From Cheilinus undulatus (Eukaryota > Chordata > Actinopteri > Labriformes > Labridae), in NCBI RefSeq assembly GCF_018320785.1, contig NC_054870.1, forward strand, positions 4,226,433 to 4,290,432: a stretch of DNA of 64,000 nucleotides, read 5' to 3'. The first letter of the stretch is position 1. Each line of letters starts with the position of its first letter. Positions 36,301-47,929 of the stretch are shown piece after piece. The notes beneath the pieces are model-generated. The model was not told the DNA's origin. It saw only the letters and a program-made list of their open reading frames with translations, and did not search any database. The position numbers were made by a program, and so were the translations under genes.

Positions 36301-39050
36301 AACTGCATGAGAATGTTTTTCTGTAGAAAACAAAGAAATTTGCTGGTGATCCCAAACTTTTGAGTGGTAGTGTATATAATGTATTCATATTTATAAATAT
36401 GTGGGCATTCTATAAGAAACATGTAAATTTTTCACACTTAACTTCCATTTAGTGATTCAAATGGTCTTAAACTTGTCCTGTTAATATTCTAAATCTGAGT
36501 TAAAATAACGCCTTTATCAGACAGTCTCTGTGTAGACTAAGTTAAGGGGTGTACCTGTCAACTACAAACCAAAACTTTAAGGAAACATTGTTAGAGAAAT
36601 AATTAGTTACATCATTGAGTGGAGTTTGAAGTTCATTTATTTTCAGATCAGATTTAGTATAGTCGCTCAAAGACGTGCGCTTTGACTCATTATGTTTAAC
36701 AATACTCCAGTTAAAGATTACAAGCGTAATAAAACATACACAGCATGCCGGTTTAAACCACCTTTGAGAAGAATGAACATATAAAAGTGCACCCATTCTT
36801 GATTTAAATGTCTCTTTATTTTGTTGTCATCTTTTCTTATTGAAAAGCACAGCATCTCTACTTTCCCCTTACCCACTTTTTGTTCTGTGTTTCTTAGACT
36901 TCTCAAAAGTCTCTCTGCAGCAGAACAGGGGCCTGCTAATTAGTGACCTCAGTCATTTAATAAATCATGCAACTTTTTTTTTTGTTGTTCTTGGTCCAAC
37001 TCCTCAAAACTAGACTGGTTCCACATGACTAAGGTTGTTTACCTCTTTTATCAGCCTCTGGTTGCTTTTCTGTCACCTTTTTAGCTCTCAGAAATTCAAA
37101 CTAACCAGAGTATGCGCTGTGACTCCTTCCGATCCTCACTTAAATAAAAGTCACATGACAACAACTAAAACTGGGCTGCTGCAAAGTAATGGTTTAGTCT
37201 TGTTGTCATGTTCGCGGGACGCTAAAAATTGAAAATTGAAATTAAAATCGATTTATTGCCCAGCACTTCTTCCTGTCAAGTCAGTAACGACAAGTGCTGC
37301 AATTAATCTCAATGCACTTGCAATGTGAGGCTGTGCTATTACATAATTGCATAAAATGCAGCAGTTATTTTTGTATTCAGTATTACTTGAAAGGTTTGCA
37401 AAAAGGCCTGTAAGTTTAGTGGCACTACTGCACTTTGGAAAGGTATCTTTATTTTCAAAAAATGAAAAACTTTGTTTGTTATTTTTTTGCTATGAAGTTA
37501 TTATGAAAGCAGCACTGTAAAAACATCAGGGTGTGATTGATTTTTTTTTTTTTTTGCTACTTAATATTTGTATGTTTTGACTTCAGCTCTGTCATCATCG
37601 CTGCGTTTTCCTTGAGTAGACTCACGGTACCTAGTGTTGTACTCAAGACCACACAATCCAAGACCAAGACTTGCCTGAGACCAGAGTGCACTGAGACCAA
37701 GACAAGACCAAGACTTTTGGGGGCCGAGACCAAGTCAAGACCAAGACCGTAAAAATCGATTTAAAAAAAAAAAACATGACAGGGTTGAACAGTTAAAGAG
37801 CATTCTCTCTCTATTTTTATAGAGGAGACATGCAGGGAACGGCCACAGGCCAGATTGGAACCCCGGCTGCTTACATGGGGCGCACCTTAAACCACTAGGC
37901 CATGTGCTCCCCAACTAACTTCTTGTAAAAATAAATCCCTGTATGTATTTAAAAGCCACTGACAAGTCCAGAATTATTTGAATATCTGAAAGTTAGATGT
38001 TTATCTAGATTTGTCAGGTGAATTAGGCCTAAAGTAAGTGTTGAGGTATTTCTGACTAGAAATAAGGTGTCCGACTTTTTGCAGGTGTAGCTATTTTCTG
38101 TTTTACCAGTGCTTCTCCTTATTTTCACATTAATGAAGTCAAAGAATAGCAGATCAGTGCTGGTCTCGACCAGTCTTGATGGAAAATCCCGAGTCCAGTC
38201 AGTCCAAAAATGAGACAAGACCGAGTAAAATTGCTCTCAAGTCTGAGACAAGACCAAGACATTCAAAATGTGCTCCTGAGACCTGTCTCAAGACCAAGAC
38301 CGTTCTTGAGTACCACAACAATAGGTACCATTGATGTATTATATTGTATTTGTAATTGCAGTATATTAAGTATGATTGCAATCACACATTACCAAATCAT
38401 GCAGCACTGTTAGCAACAGAGTCACAAGGTATGTCCAGAAACAAGAGGCTTTATAATAAGCTTTTTTTTTATTTTTGAGTTCTTTTATTTAACCTTTATT
38501 TAACCAGGTTAGTCTCACTGAGATCAAACATCTTTTTTTTTTAGGGGAGCTGTGGCCAAGAATGGCAGAAGTACATTTTCAAAAATCAAACACACTCAAA
38601 CTCACATGGTTCACAGTAACCAGTAGGTACAGTAATAATAATACTGGTTATAATTAAAGAGGTCTTGTCTTGAGGTGTTCCCGGTTTAAGTTTTATCGTT
38701 TGTCTTTCAGAGCCTGAGAAAAATGTCTATAATCACCACACATTTACAATACCAGTGAGTATCAATCATCCGTGTTTAGAGGTCCTGATATCTTTGTTGT
38801 CACAGGGAATGAATATTCAAACATTATCTCTCTCTGTCTGTCTCTCAGGCAGGAGGCCATCCAGAAGAAGTAAGTCTAAACACAAGCATCACTTTAACCT
38901 TTAGTAGAAACAGTGACATCACTGTCTGAACAGGAAGCCACAACACAAACTCTTGACGCGCTCTGACTCTGCTGTGTTTGCTCATTTTTACTCTGCAGTG
39001 TGGAGCATTCGAAAAACCTGCAAGACCAGCTGAGACACTTACTGAAGTGA
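33320..39050 (+). CDS. borcs7: BLOC-1-related complex subunit 7 (BORCS7)
   Basis: Five coding exons join in phase: 33320-33451 (44 aa), 33760-33822 (21 aa), 38711-38754, 38849-38869 (a 21-nt microexon) and 38999-39050, giving 103 aa (human about 106). The protein matches BORCS7 along its whole length: RFGQSVKGLL near the N terminus, LLGQAARNM at 45-53, ITTHLQYQQEAIQKN in the middle, and a C terminus ending HLLK. BORCS7 is a small coiled-coil subunit of BORC, which recruits Arl8 to lysosomes and drives kinesin-dependent movement toward the cell periphery. The gene is divergently oriented from cyp17a1, the same pair as on human 10q24. Intron 2 (4.9 kb) is filled with a hAT element, a Tc1 relic and a SINE. 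No polyadenylation signal was assigned. Confidence 0.95.
33859..34928. mobile_element. hAT element in borcs7 intron 2
   Basis: Ends GGTGGTTCTCAACCTTGGGG and (right) GGTTAAGAACCACTGC are inverted. Flanks ATTATGGC (33851-33858) and GTTATGGC (34929-34936) match at 7 of 8. Interior 33970-34600 is a degenerate TTTTTGCCACTTTTAACCC array. Confidence 0.8.
35623..36372 (-). mobile_element. Internally deleted Tc1-like element in borcs7 intron 2
   Basis: Left CACTTCTGCTCAAAAGTTTG and right CAAACTTTTGAGTGGTAGTG are inverted and flanked by TA on both sides (35621-22, 36373-74). Minus-strand transposase pieces remain (for example MDESKFEVFGANRGTFVR). It is 750 bp long, about half full length. Confidence 0.82.
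37633..38326. mobile_element. hAT-like element with GAGACCAAGAC repeats, containing a SINE
   Basis: Ends AGTGTTGTACTCAAGACC and (right) GTTCTTGAGTACCACAACA are inverted; flanks share GGTACC (6 of 8 bases). Sub-ends are rich in AAGACCAAGAC words. A tRNA-derived SINE sits inside at about 37795-37916. In borcs7 intron 2. Confidence 0.65.
37795..37916 (-). repeat. tRNA-derived SINE fragment
   Basis: On the minus strand TGGCCTAGTGGTTTAAGG (A-box-like) and GGGTTCCAATCTGGCC (B-box-like) are spaced as in tRNA promoters, followed by CCCTGCATGTCTCC as in common fish SINEs. Confidence 0.65.
38480..38640. repeat. Interspersed repeat fragment, unclassified
   Basis: ATTTAACCTTTATTTAACCAGG followed by TCACTGAGATC is a common fish repeat text. 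In borcs7 intron 2, just upstream of exon 3. Confidence 0.4.
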
Positions 39051-39956
39051 TGGAGAACACGGCCTCCATGACTGCTGGTTACAAGCGTGTCTCTGCAGAG
39101 CCGAAGCGTCTCTGAGGTTTAGAGGTGGAACATGGAATTAATCTGCCATGTTCATCTGCTGGCTGATGAAGAGGGGGGCTGTTATCTCTCACCCCTGCTT
39201 TGGGGGTGATTCTTCACTCAGTTTTAAAACATAAGGGTTGCTCTATAAAGCAGAGACTACGGGAATTTTTTTCTTCAGTTTGTAAAAATTATTTTGTATT
39301 CAATTAACTTACAAAAAAATAACTTTTATTTTGGCTTCTCATAGAAGCAGTTGAATTGCATTTTACTATGCGAAGGATGAAATGTACAGTCGCACTAAAC
39401 TGAGTAAAATGTGGAAGTACACAGAGTTATGGACTGAAATTTGTAAACTAGAATTCTGTTGATTGCATTTTAATTTTGATTTCTCTGTAAATCAGTAAAA
39501 TATTCCAACCTTCAGAAATATTTGACAGATAATTAGTTGAAAAAAGTTCTGGCGAGGACGGAGAGTCCGCAGCCTTAGTGGTTCAAGGATGGAGCAGTTC
39601 TTGGCAGCACACAATGATAATACGTAGAAGCACATGTTTAACCACCTGTGTCTGTGTTCTAACTTTTGTTTGCTGTTTGGCAAGATCTGATCCACTCAAT
39701 GTCGTTTAGTTTACACTGAATTAATGATTAAAGAGTTTTCACTTTTAAAGATTCAACTTTGTTTTGATGGGAGACTGAAAAAGACAAATAAGCATGAATA
39801 AGACCATAGTGAGACTGCAAAAAGAGCTCTGGTTTCTAAAAGGTTCAAGAATATTCATTGTAATTAAAGCTGGGTTGGGACCTAAAGTGGGCTGTAAATG
39901 TATGCCTTAAAAGAAAAATATGTGGCATAAAGTCTCTGATGCTCTGAGTGGACATA
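39051..39956. other. borcs7 3' flank; nothing else recognised
   Basis: Probably borcs7 3' UTR and downstream sequence. No clear AATAAA signal close by. No repeat with defined ends. Confidence 0.3.
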
Positions 39957-40825
39957 CAGTGCTGTGAAAAAGTATTTCCCCCTTTTCTGATTCCTAATTG
40001 TTTTGCTTATTTATCACACTGAAATGTTTCAGATCATCAAACCAATTTTAAAATCACACAAAGAAAACCCAAGTAAATAGAAAAGGCAGTTTGTAAATGA
40101 TAATTTTATTTAAGGGGAAAAAATCCAAACCTATCTGGCCATATGTGAAAAAGTAATTGCCAGTCAAACATGGTGGTGTCAGTGTGATGGTCTAGGGCTG
40201 CTTTGCTGCTTCAGGACCTGGACCACTTGCTGTGATTGATGGAAATCCTGAAGCTAAACGTCTGGCCATCAGTTCATGCCCTCAAGATCAAGCGCTCTTG
40301 GGTTATGCAGCAGGACAATGACCCAAAACACACCAGCAAGTCCACCTCTGAATGACTCAGAAAAACAAAATGAAGGTTTTGAAATGTGGCCAAGTCAAAG
40401 TCTGGACCTTAATCCAACTGAGATGCTGTGGTGTGACCTTAATCAGCAGTTCATGCTGGAAAACCCTCCAATATGGCTGATTTAAAACAATTCTGTGAAG
40501 AAGAGTGGGCCAAAATTCCTCCACAGCGATGAGAAGGACTCATCACCAGTTATCACAAACGCTTGATTTCAGTTATTGCTGCCAAGGATGGAACAACAAG
40601 TTATTCGGTTCAGGGGGAAACTGCTTTTTCACACAGGGCCAGATAGGTTTGGATGTTTTTTTCCCCTTAATAACTATAATTATCATAAGAATCTGCATTT
40701 TGTATTTACTTGGATTGTATTTGTGAGATATTAAATTTGGTTTGATGATCCGAAATATTTGAGTGTGATAAATATGCAAAAAACTCAGGAATCAGAAAGG
40801 GGGCAAATACTTTTTCACAGCACTG
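39957..40825 (+). mobile_element. Tc1-like element with degraded transposase
   Basis: CAGTGCTGTGAAAAAGTATT and its inverted right copy AATACTTTTTCACAGCACTG are each next to TA (39955-56, 40826-27). Plus-strand catalytic-half remnants around 40290-40560 include [10 protein letters not shown] and a broken NPTEMLW region with several frame changes. Confidence 0.85.
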
Positions 40826-41676
40826 TACATCAGTGTATTTTATTTCAATTTGGAGAGACTTAACACAAATTTAACAATTTATTTTACAAATTTAATGAAA
40901 GAGAAATATGCAACATCCTTGGCGATTCGACTCCATTGTGATGGCTGCATGAATTTGAAGGGGGAGTGAGGCAGACAGCAGAAATTGGATACCCCCCTAT
41001 GGAGTCTAGACACTGATGGTGGTGTTGAGAGATGCAGGATCTGATGAGGAGTAGACCTCTGAGAAGCTGCCCAGGAACCAATGAGGTGGCATAATGGAGA
41101 CTGAGGTATGCAGGATGAGATCAGAAGGAGACCTGTGAGGATCTGAGCTAGATGCTGATGAACTGGATGGAGGTGGCTGGGGGGAGGAGGGTTGCAGCAT
41201 CTGCACAGAACGACTGACTCTGAAAGAGAGAATGAAAGATCTAAAATCTGACAGGTGCATGATGATTGGTCAAAGGTTTTGGCAGAATCTGATTAGCTGA
41301 GGACTAAAGAGGGTGAATGCCCACAATCAGCTGATCACCAGAGTGGGATGAGAGAAAGAATAGAAAAGGGAGAGATGTGAAGGAGTGGTGACGAAAGAAT
41401 GAGAACAAACAGTCTTCCTTCTTGAACTTTTGCTGAGCTTCATTTTATCGTATATTGCTGCGATGAGTAAATTTGTTTTGTTTTCTCAAGATCTCTCTCA
41501 TTTATCTTGTCTTTGGATAACAAAGCTAGTCCTCCCATAATTATTTTTGTTCATTTCAAAGAAAACAACACAAACTGACATGTAATCATGGACAATGGAG
41601 ATAAAATAAAAGGTCTTTGGGCTTCTATAAGGATGTGTTTCTGAATGTTTGTCCTGTCTCTTTGTTCAGTCTTTTA
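40826..41676. other. Intergenic, nothing recognised
   Basis: Only short open frames on both strands, with no family resemblance and no defined repeat ends. Confidence 0.35.
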
Positions 41677-42878
41677 CACTATATTGCCAAAAGTATTCGC
41701 TCACCTCCCATTCTTAATCCATAGGGTTTCATATGACGTGGGTCCACCCTTTGCAGCTATAACATCTTCAACTCTTCTGGGAAGGGTTTCCACAAGGTTT
41801 AGGAGTGTGTTTATGGGAATTTTTGACCATTCTTCAACAAGCACATTTGTGAGGTCACACGCTGATGTTGGAAAGAAGGCCTGGCTCTCAGTCTCCACTC
41901 TAATTCATCCCAAAGGTGTTCTATGGGGTTGAGGTCAGGACTCTGTGCAGGCCAGTCAAGTTGATCCACACCAAACTCTCTCATCCATGTCTTTATGGAC
42001 CTTGCTTTGTGCACTGGTGCACAGTCATGTTGGAACAGGAAGGGGCCATCCCCAAACTGTTCCCACAAAGTTGGGAGCATGGAATTGTCCAAAATGTCCT
42101 TGTATGCTGAAGCATTCAGAGTTCCTTTGACTGGAACTAAGGGGCCAAGCCCAGCTCCTGAAAAACAAGCCCACACCATAATCCCCCCTCCACCAAACTT
42201 TACACTTGGCACAATGGAGTCAGACAAGTACCGTTCTCCTGACAACCGCCAAACCCAGACTCGGCCATCAGATTGCCAGATGGAGAAGCACGATTCATCA
42301 CTCCAGAGAAAATGTCTCCACTGCTCTAGAGTCCAGTGGCGGCGTGCTTTACACCACTGCATCTGATGCTTTGCATTGCTCTTGGTGATGTATGGCTTGG
42401 ATGCAGCTGCTCGGCCATGGAAACCCATTCCACGAAGCTCTCTACCACTGTTCTTGAGCTAATCTGAAGGCCACATGAAGTTTGGAGGTCTGATTGACTC
42501 TGCAGCGACCTCTGTGCACTATGCGCCTCAGCATCCGCTGACCCTGCTCCGTCATTTTACGTGGCCTAACACTTGGTGGCTGAGTTGCTGTCGTTCCCAA
42601 TCACTTCCACTTTGTTCTAATACCACTGACAGTTGACTGTGGAATATTTAGGAGCCAGGAAATTTCCTGACTAGACTTGTTGCCCAGGTGGCTTCCTATC
42701 ATAGTACCATATTGGAGTTTACTGAGCTCCTGAGAGCGAGCCATTTTTCCACAAATGTTTGTAGAAACAGTCTGCATGCCTAGGTGCTTGATTTTATACA
42801 CCTGTGGCCATGGAAGTGATTGGAACACCTTATTTCAATTATTTGGATGAGTGAGTGAATACTTTTGGCAATATAGTG
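41677..42878 (-). mobile_element. Near-full-length Tc1-like transposon
   Basis: Ends CACTATATTGCCAAAAGTAT and (right) ATACTTTTGGCAATATAGTG are inverted, 1,202 bp apart, with TA on the left. The minus-strand transposase reads MARSQELSK from about 42741, then, after a frameshift, [11 protein letters not shown]... (42428-41811), then, after another, LVEEWSKIP...KGGPTSYE (to about 41720). DDE landmarks are present: [15 protein letters not shown] and [11 protein letters not shown]. At least two frameshifts make it inactive as read. Confidence 0.92.
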
Positions 42879-43646
42879 TGTTTTGTTTTATCTACAGTCC
42901 AAATTACAAAAATTTGTATTAAATAACTGCATGGTTGAACATTATGGACTTTCAGGTTGGTCCTGATGGGCCCTAAGGATAGAGCCCCCTGCTGTAGACC
43001 ACATCAGGCCTCACTGTGCTGGTGTAGAACAGATGAAAAGTTGTAGGAAGAATTCCCTGAACTCCATGACACTCAGAAACCTATCCAAGAGTCCGTTATT
43101 GGCTACATCATCAGCTCCAACATGTGATAAAGAGAAATGGGACAAAGTTATCAGCAGCCAGAAAGACAAACAGCAGCTGCTTGACCCTGACGCTGTCCCT
43201 GAGGCCACGCTGCTGAGTCTTGTTAGAGAATCCTGCACGTGTTTCACTCTGTGTTGAGGGTTTGCTGCTGTTAAGCTGACTCAGGATGTGTTGTAAGGCT
43301 GGACTAACACAGGGAGCATACTGGCCTTCAGTACAGCCAGTCAGCAGAACACATGTCTGTAGAAGCATCATCAGATTCATATCAGACTGCTTAAGGATGC
43401 TCTAAGGGTTTATGCAAACAGATATTTTACATTTTTAAAGAGATTTTACATTTTTCCACACCAAAATACATCCAACTATTTATACTAGTTAAATATAGTG
43501 TGTCCAGTACTCTTTTAAATGTCGCCAAAGTCTACCATCAATATTAAACCTTTAAGAGTTTTATAAATGTATTCTTTTTAGTTGTTTTTTTCTCCTGCAA
43601 ATGTTATAGTGTTATCTTAAAATGCTCTTCATTTCTATCTGAACTA
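42879..43646. other. Intergenic, orphan open frames only
   Basis: A minus-strand frame 43380-43111 starts with a signal-peptide-like MNLMMLLQTCVLLTGC, and overlapping frames lie at 43247-43011 and 43033-43257. I recognise no family and no splice structure. Confidence 0.3.
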
Positions 43647-44112
43647 CACTGTAAAAAAAATTCCGTTAAATTTACGGTAAAACGCTGGCAGCTGTGGTTA
43701 CCAGAGATTTACTGTAAAAATTACGGTGAGAATGTATGAGAAAAAACGGTGTTTTCATTCTACAACTGTAAATATTACAGTTCAAACCTGTTTTTTTTTA
43801 ACTGTAAATTTCTGTTAAAAAAATACAATATTGTAACCGTTTATACAAGGATTTGCTGTAAAAATAACAGTTATACTGTAACCATATTTACGGTAATTTG
43901 CTGTACAACTTACTGTAATTTGATGTAGAAGTTACAGCTCTATTACAACATTTTCTACAGGGATTGGCTGTAAAAATACGATAATGAAACAAACCTGTTT
44001 ACGGTAAATTACTGTAAAAACACCAGAAATCCTGTAAACCTAAATACAATCTATCTCAGTAATAAAAACAGTAGACCCGTATAATGTTAAACGGTATTTT
44101 ATTATAACTACT

Positions 44113-44499
44113 TAAATTTTACAGTAAATTACTGGCAGCTGTGGTTACCAGAAATTTACCGTAAAAAATACAGTACAAAACATGAGAAATTACAGCTGAT
44201 ATTTGCAGATTTTACGGTAGTAGCAAAATACTGCCCAACTTTAAATTTTACAGTAAATTACTGGCAGCTGTGGTTACCAGAAATTTACTGAAAAAAATAC
44301 AGGACAAAACATGAGAAATTACAGCTGATGTTTGCAGATTTTACAGTAGTAGCTTAATACTGCCTTACTTTAAATTTTACAGTAAATTACCAGCAGCTGT
44401 GGTTGCCAGAAATTTACTGTAAAAAATACAGTACAAAACATGTGAAATTTCAGTTAATTTGCTAGATTTTTGCAGTAGTGCCCTAATACTCCTACTTTT
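44113..44499. repeat. 129-bp subterminal tandem repeat, three units
   Basis: The motif TTTTACAGTAAATTACTGGC recurs at a spacing of exactly 129 bp (ACAGT at 44121, 44250 and 44379), each unit continuing with GCAGCTGTGGTTACCAG. A diverged partial unit lies at 43661-43740. The third unit decays toward its end. Confidence 0.85.
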
Positions 44500-44707
44500 A
44501 ACAAAAGATTCAAGCTCTCTGATAAACAATAAGAAACTCTGCAGTTATATGTTTGCTATAAAAAACCTTTCAACACATCTGATAACTTGTCTGTTTACTC
44601 ACAAAGCAGTTTAGATCTTGGAAAAAAAAGCTTGTGTCCATATGTATGACAGGTAGTCCTTGGTGTAATGCATGAAGATGAAACAAAGTCACTTGCCCCT
44701 AAATGAT

Positions 44708-44842
44708 TCAAGAGTAATGAGTCCAGTCTTGACTGAAGAAGGCCTTCCACTTGGGAAGCTTCACATGGCCAAGAAACTTCATCTTCTTGAAGACTCGAGC
44801 ACAGTTCATCAGGTGTTCTACTTTGGACTGGCTCCATCCTCT
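44708..44842 (-). CDS. Candidate terminal exon of the unrecognised element-borne gene
   Basis: After a pyrimidine-poor but usable acceptor cluster (CAGAGAG), one frame reads about 44 residues, rich in Lys, Phe and Trp (VEHLMNCARVFKKMKFLG in the middle), to a TGA at 44710-44708. Third codon positions are GC-biased relative to the AT-rich surroundings, which favours this frame over a longer Ser/Leu-rich one that overlaps it (44837-44595). Which frame is translated is not certain. Confidence 0.35.
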   Translation of the reverse strand, partial: RGWSQSKVEHLMNCARVFKKMKFLGHVKLPKWKAFFSQDWTHYS

Positions 44843-45298
44843 CTGCAGGAAGTACATATACAAAACAAAGTTAGAGTGATTCAGTGCTTCAGTTTAATGC
44901 CTACACAGATGTAAATTTGAAAAACTAGGCTCTAATAAGCCATGCTTACAATCAGCACAACAGAATAAAATAAACAGTGTGTACAGTACATACAGATCAT
45001 TTCTATAATAGAATATGGTGAAGAAACGCAAATGTACCCACAAGTGACAGCTATTAAGTCAGCAATCACCTAACAACAGCCAATTACTTTTTCCGTTATT
45101 GATTATAATGAGACAGTTATGACATATTAATTGCAATTTGCTTTTCCTTTATAGTTTAGAGCTGTGGTGCCCAGGCTTGTATCCACTGAGCTCCCCCCTC
45201 CTTCACATATCCAAGAAGATATGGACCCACACAAAAAAGTGACATAGCTATTGCTGTAAAAACTAAACATAAATTTGAATTGATGTCATTGTTTAAAG

Positions 45299-45784
45299 AA
45301 GTTTTAATTTTGGCAGATATTTTTAATTTTAGTCTTAGTTTTAGTCTTTAAGTGAAATGAATTTTAGTTTCAGTCACATTTTAGTAATTTCTGTCCATTT
45401 AGTTTTAGTCCATAAAAAGTCCTCACATTTTAGGTTTTACTTTTAGTCCAAGCATTTATTGTCTTGCTTAAATCTGGTACCAAGTCATAGTGGGATGTTC
45501 TCTGCACCCTGCCAAACCTGGGGTCCCTGCTTTCTACAGCTGAGAGACAGAAGAGCTACAGCTGCATTGTTTTTTGACATAATTACCCACAGTGGAGAGA
45601 TATCATGGATTTTGAATGTCTGACGAAAACTACATTACATTCTAGTCAAAAACTAAACTTAGTTTTTTTCAGTTTTAGTCATCACAGATCTATTTTTGTT
45701 AGTCTTAGTCTAGTTTTTGTCATGGAAAACAAAGCTGTCGATGAACATTTTTAGTCATAGTTTTAGTCGACGAAATTAACACTG
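45299..45784. mobile_element. hAT-type MITE with TSD GTTTAAAG
   Basis: The segment is flanked by identical 8-bp GTTTAAAG (45291-45298 and 45785-45792), the hAT signature. It ends ACGAAATTAACACTG and begins AAGTTTTAATTTTGG, a diverged inverted copy. Inside, TTTTAGTC-type motifs repeat densely. Confidence 0.8.
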
Positions 45785-46050
45785 GTTTAAAGCTACACAC
45801 CATAGCCCAAACCACAAGTGTTAGCAAAAGACCTTGGTATGAACCATTCATAAGGGTTATATTGTGATTTTAGGTAGATGAACCACAAGATAAATATTTG
45901 CAAACTATGCTCTTTATTTATATATTTACTTGTAAGACCACCCAAATAAATATAGAATTTGCTTTTACATGTAAATATAATATATAATTTTATATATAAT
46001 TTCTATATAATTTTCTTCGGGGATGAATAAAGTTATTATTGTATTGTATT

Positions 46051-47616
46051 AGGGTGAGCCTACCCATTAAGCCCAGGCACCATTTAAGCCCACTTGCGAC
46101 TTTGAAGTCAATTTAAAAAAAAAAAAAGAAGAGGGGCCTTTCTTATGCTATACATTATTTTGTCCAATCACACAATTTCTTAATTATATGTCAGTTTTTG
46201 TTTGACACCAATCACATTTGTAGATATTGAAAAAGGCCCGCCTACATTTGTGCAGTCTCAAGGAGGCTCAGATAAAGTCGCCTCAAAACTTTGGTGTTTT
46301 GGGACCCCTCAGAAAGAACCTCTTTTCAACCATTTTCAGCCACTGACTTGTTAAGTACTTTCATATTATGTAATTTGAGAGATTATTGATTTGTTTTTTT
46401 GTGTATAAACAGGTAGTTTTTTGTAATTTCTTACTATTTAGTTTTATGTGAAAAGATGAGTCATGCTAGCTAGCGTAGCAAGCTAATCACTAGTCAATAC
46501 ATGTAGCCCTACTGATAGATACACTGCTTAATGATTAAAAATGATAAGTACACAAACTAAGTGTTTTCTGATTCATTTTACATAAATCTTACATAAAACT
46601 TTGAACAAGAATTCCTTGATAATTCAGAAAGTTTGGCAGAAGAGGAATAACTGTGATGGCAAGTTTTGCAGCATATTTAGCCTACAGGCATTTCTTTAAA
46701 CATTTGTTTAATTTTGGTGAGAACATATTATCTTCATTTCCCTGGTAGTCACTGTAGTACCATTTAAGCCCAGTGTGTTCCATTTAAGCCCATCTGATGT
46801 GTTTCAATAGAAAAAAATGAAATTTTGAGGTTTGATAGCTTTTCGCTGTAATCCTGTGTTGGATGTTGTTATACTAACTTCATTAACACGAGTACATCAC
46901 AGATCACACACTGACCAGAAGAATTGTTATGTCAGTTAATTTTGCATAATTATTTGTTTATAGTGAGAAAAATGCCAACAAAAAAGAGGAATTACAGCAA
47001 CTGTCCTAAAATCATCATTGTTACAGCCAAACATTAAATCCAAGTTCAATAAGATATTGTTGATTCACTGTAATGTCATTTAATACTTTTAAAAACAAAC
47101 ACATTTTTTTTATTTTGTCAATATTGAATCAAATTTTGTCAATATTAAATAAAATGTTCAATGAAATGTTAAATACTGAAGCCAATGAAAATTAGGTTTA
47201 GGCCTACTTAGTCATGTTTGTGGTGGTCCATTGTTACAAGCCAAACATTAAAGCCAAGTTCAAAAAATAAATTGTGTTTAACATGTATAACATGTTACTG
47301 AATTAATATATGTTTACTACTTGAAAAATGTAATAATTTTTTAAATTTCTGTCAATAAACGTGGTTGTGGGCTTATTTGGAACACACGTGGGCTTAAATG
47401 GTACTTAGGTACCAATTAAGCCCATGCCAGACTTTTGACTTTATTCATAACATTTCTTTAATTTGTTCTCTAAAATATGCATAAGTAAATAAATATACCT
47501 TCAAATGAGGGATTAATCCTTCATTCTAACAAATGATCATGTTTATAAACCATCTTAGTATCTATGAAAAATACGTGAACTTAGATTTTGGTGGGCCTAA
47601 TGGGTACACTTATCCT
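46051..47616. mobile_element. Non-autonomous TIR element with recurring TTTAAGCCCA motif
   Basis: The left end (AGGGTGAGCCTACCCATTAA at 46051) and the reverse complement of the right end (AGGATAAGTGTACCCATTAG ending at 47616) match at about 20 of 25 bases. ACCATTTAAGCCCA-like motifs recur inside at about 46070, 46760, 46785 and, inverted, 47385. No coding capacity seen. A target duplication could not be fixed. Confidence 0.5.
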
Positions 47617-47929
47617 AAATGCTTTGGGCTACAAAAGGATTTTGCTGTAACAAAGATGATGGGTGCTGAATTTTAAATCAATCATAATGAAAACATATGA
47701 CTCACACAGAAAACTGTATTGGCCCCCATATGGTGTGATCATCAGAACACTGAGAACAAGCTGGACAAAGCAGTGGCATGGCAGTATTCTGGGTATTTCT
47801 ACATGACCAGATTAATGCAGTGCTTGGTGTAAACTACATAAAATAAACATAAAATGGCTTCATGTTGCTTAAAGAAAGATTAATCTAAAGAATTTATTGA
47901 GGTATGTACAAATACTGTGCAAGGCTTAC

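Noticed and set aside
43111-43380. Possible secreted peptide with a signal-like N terminus
   Set aside because: No cleavage or processing pattern, no known family and no splice sites; frames overlap on both strands, as expected by chance.
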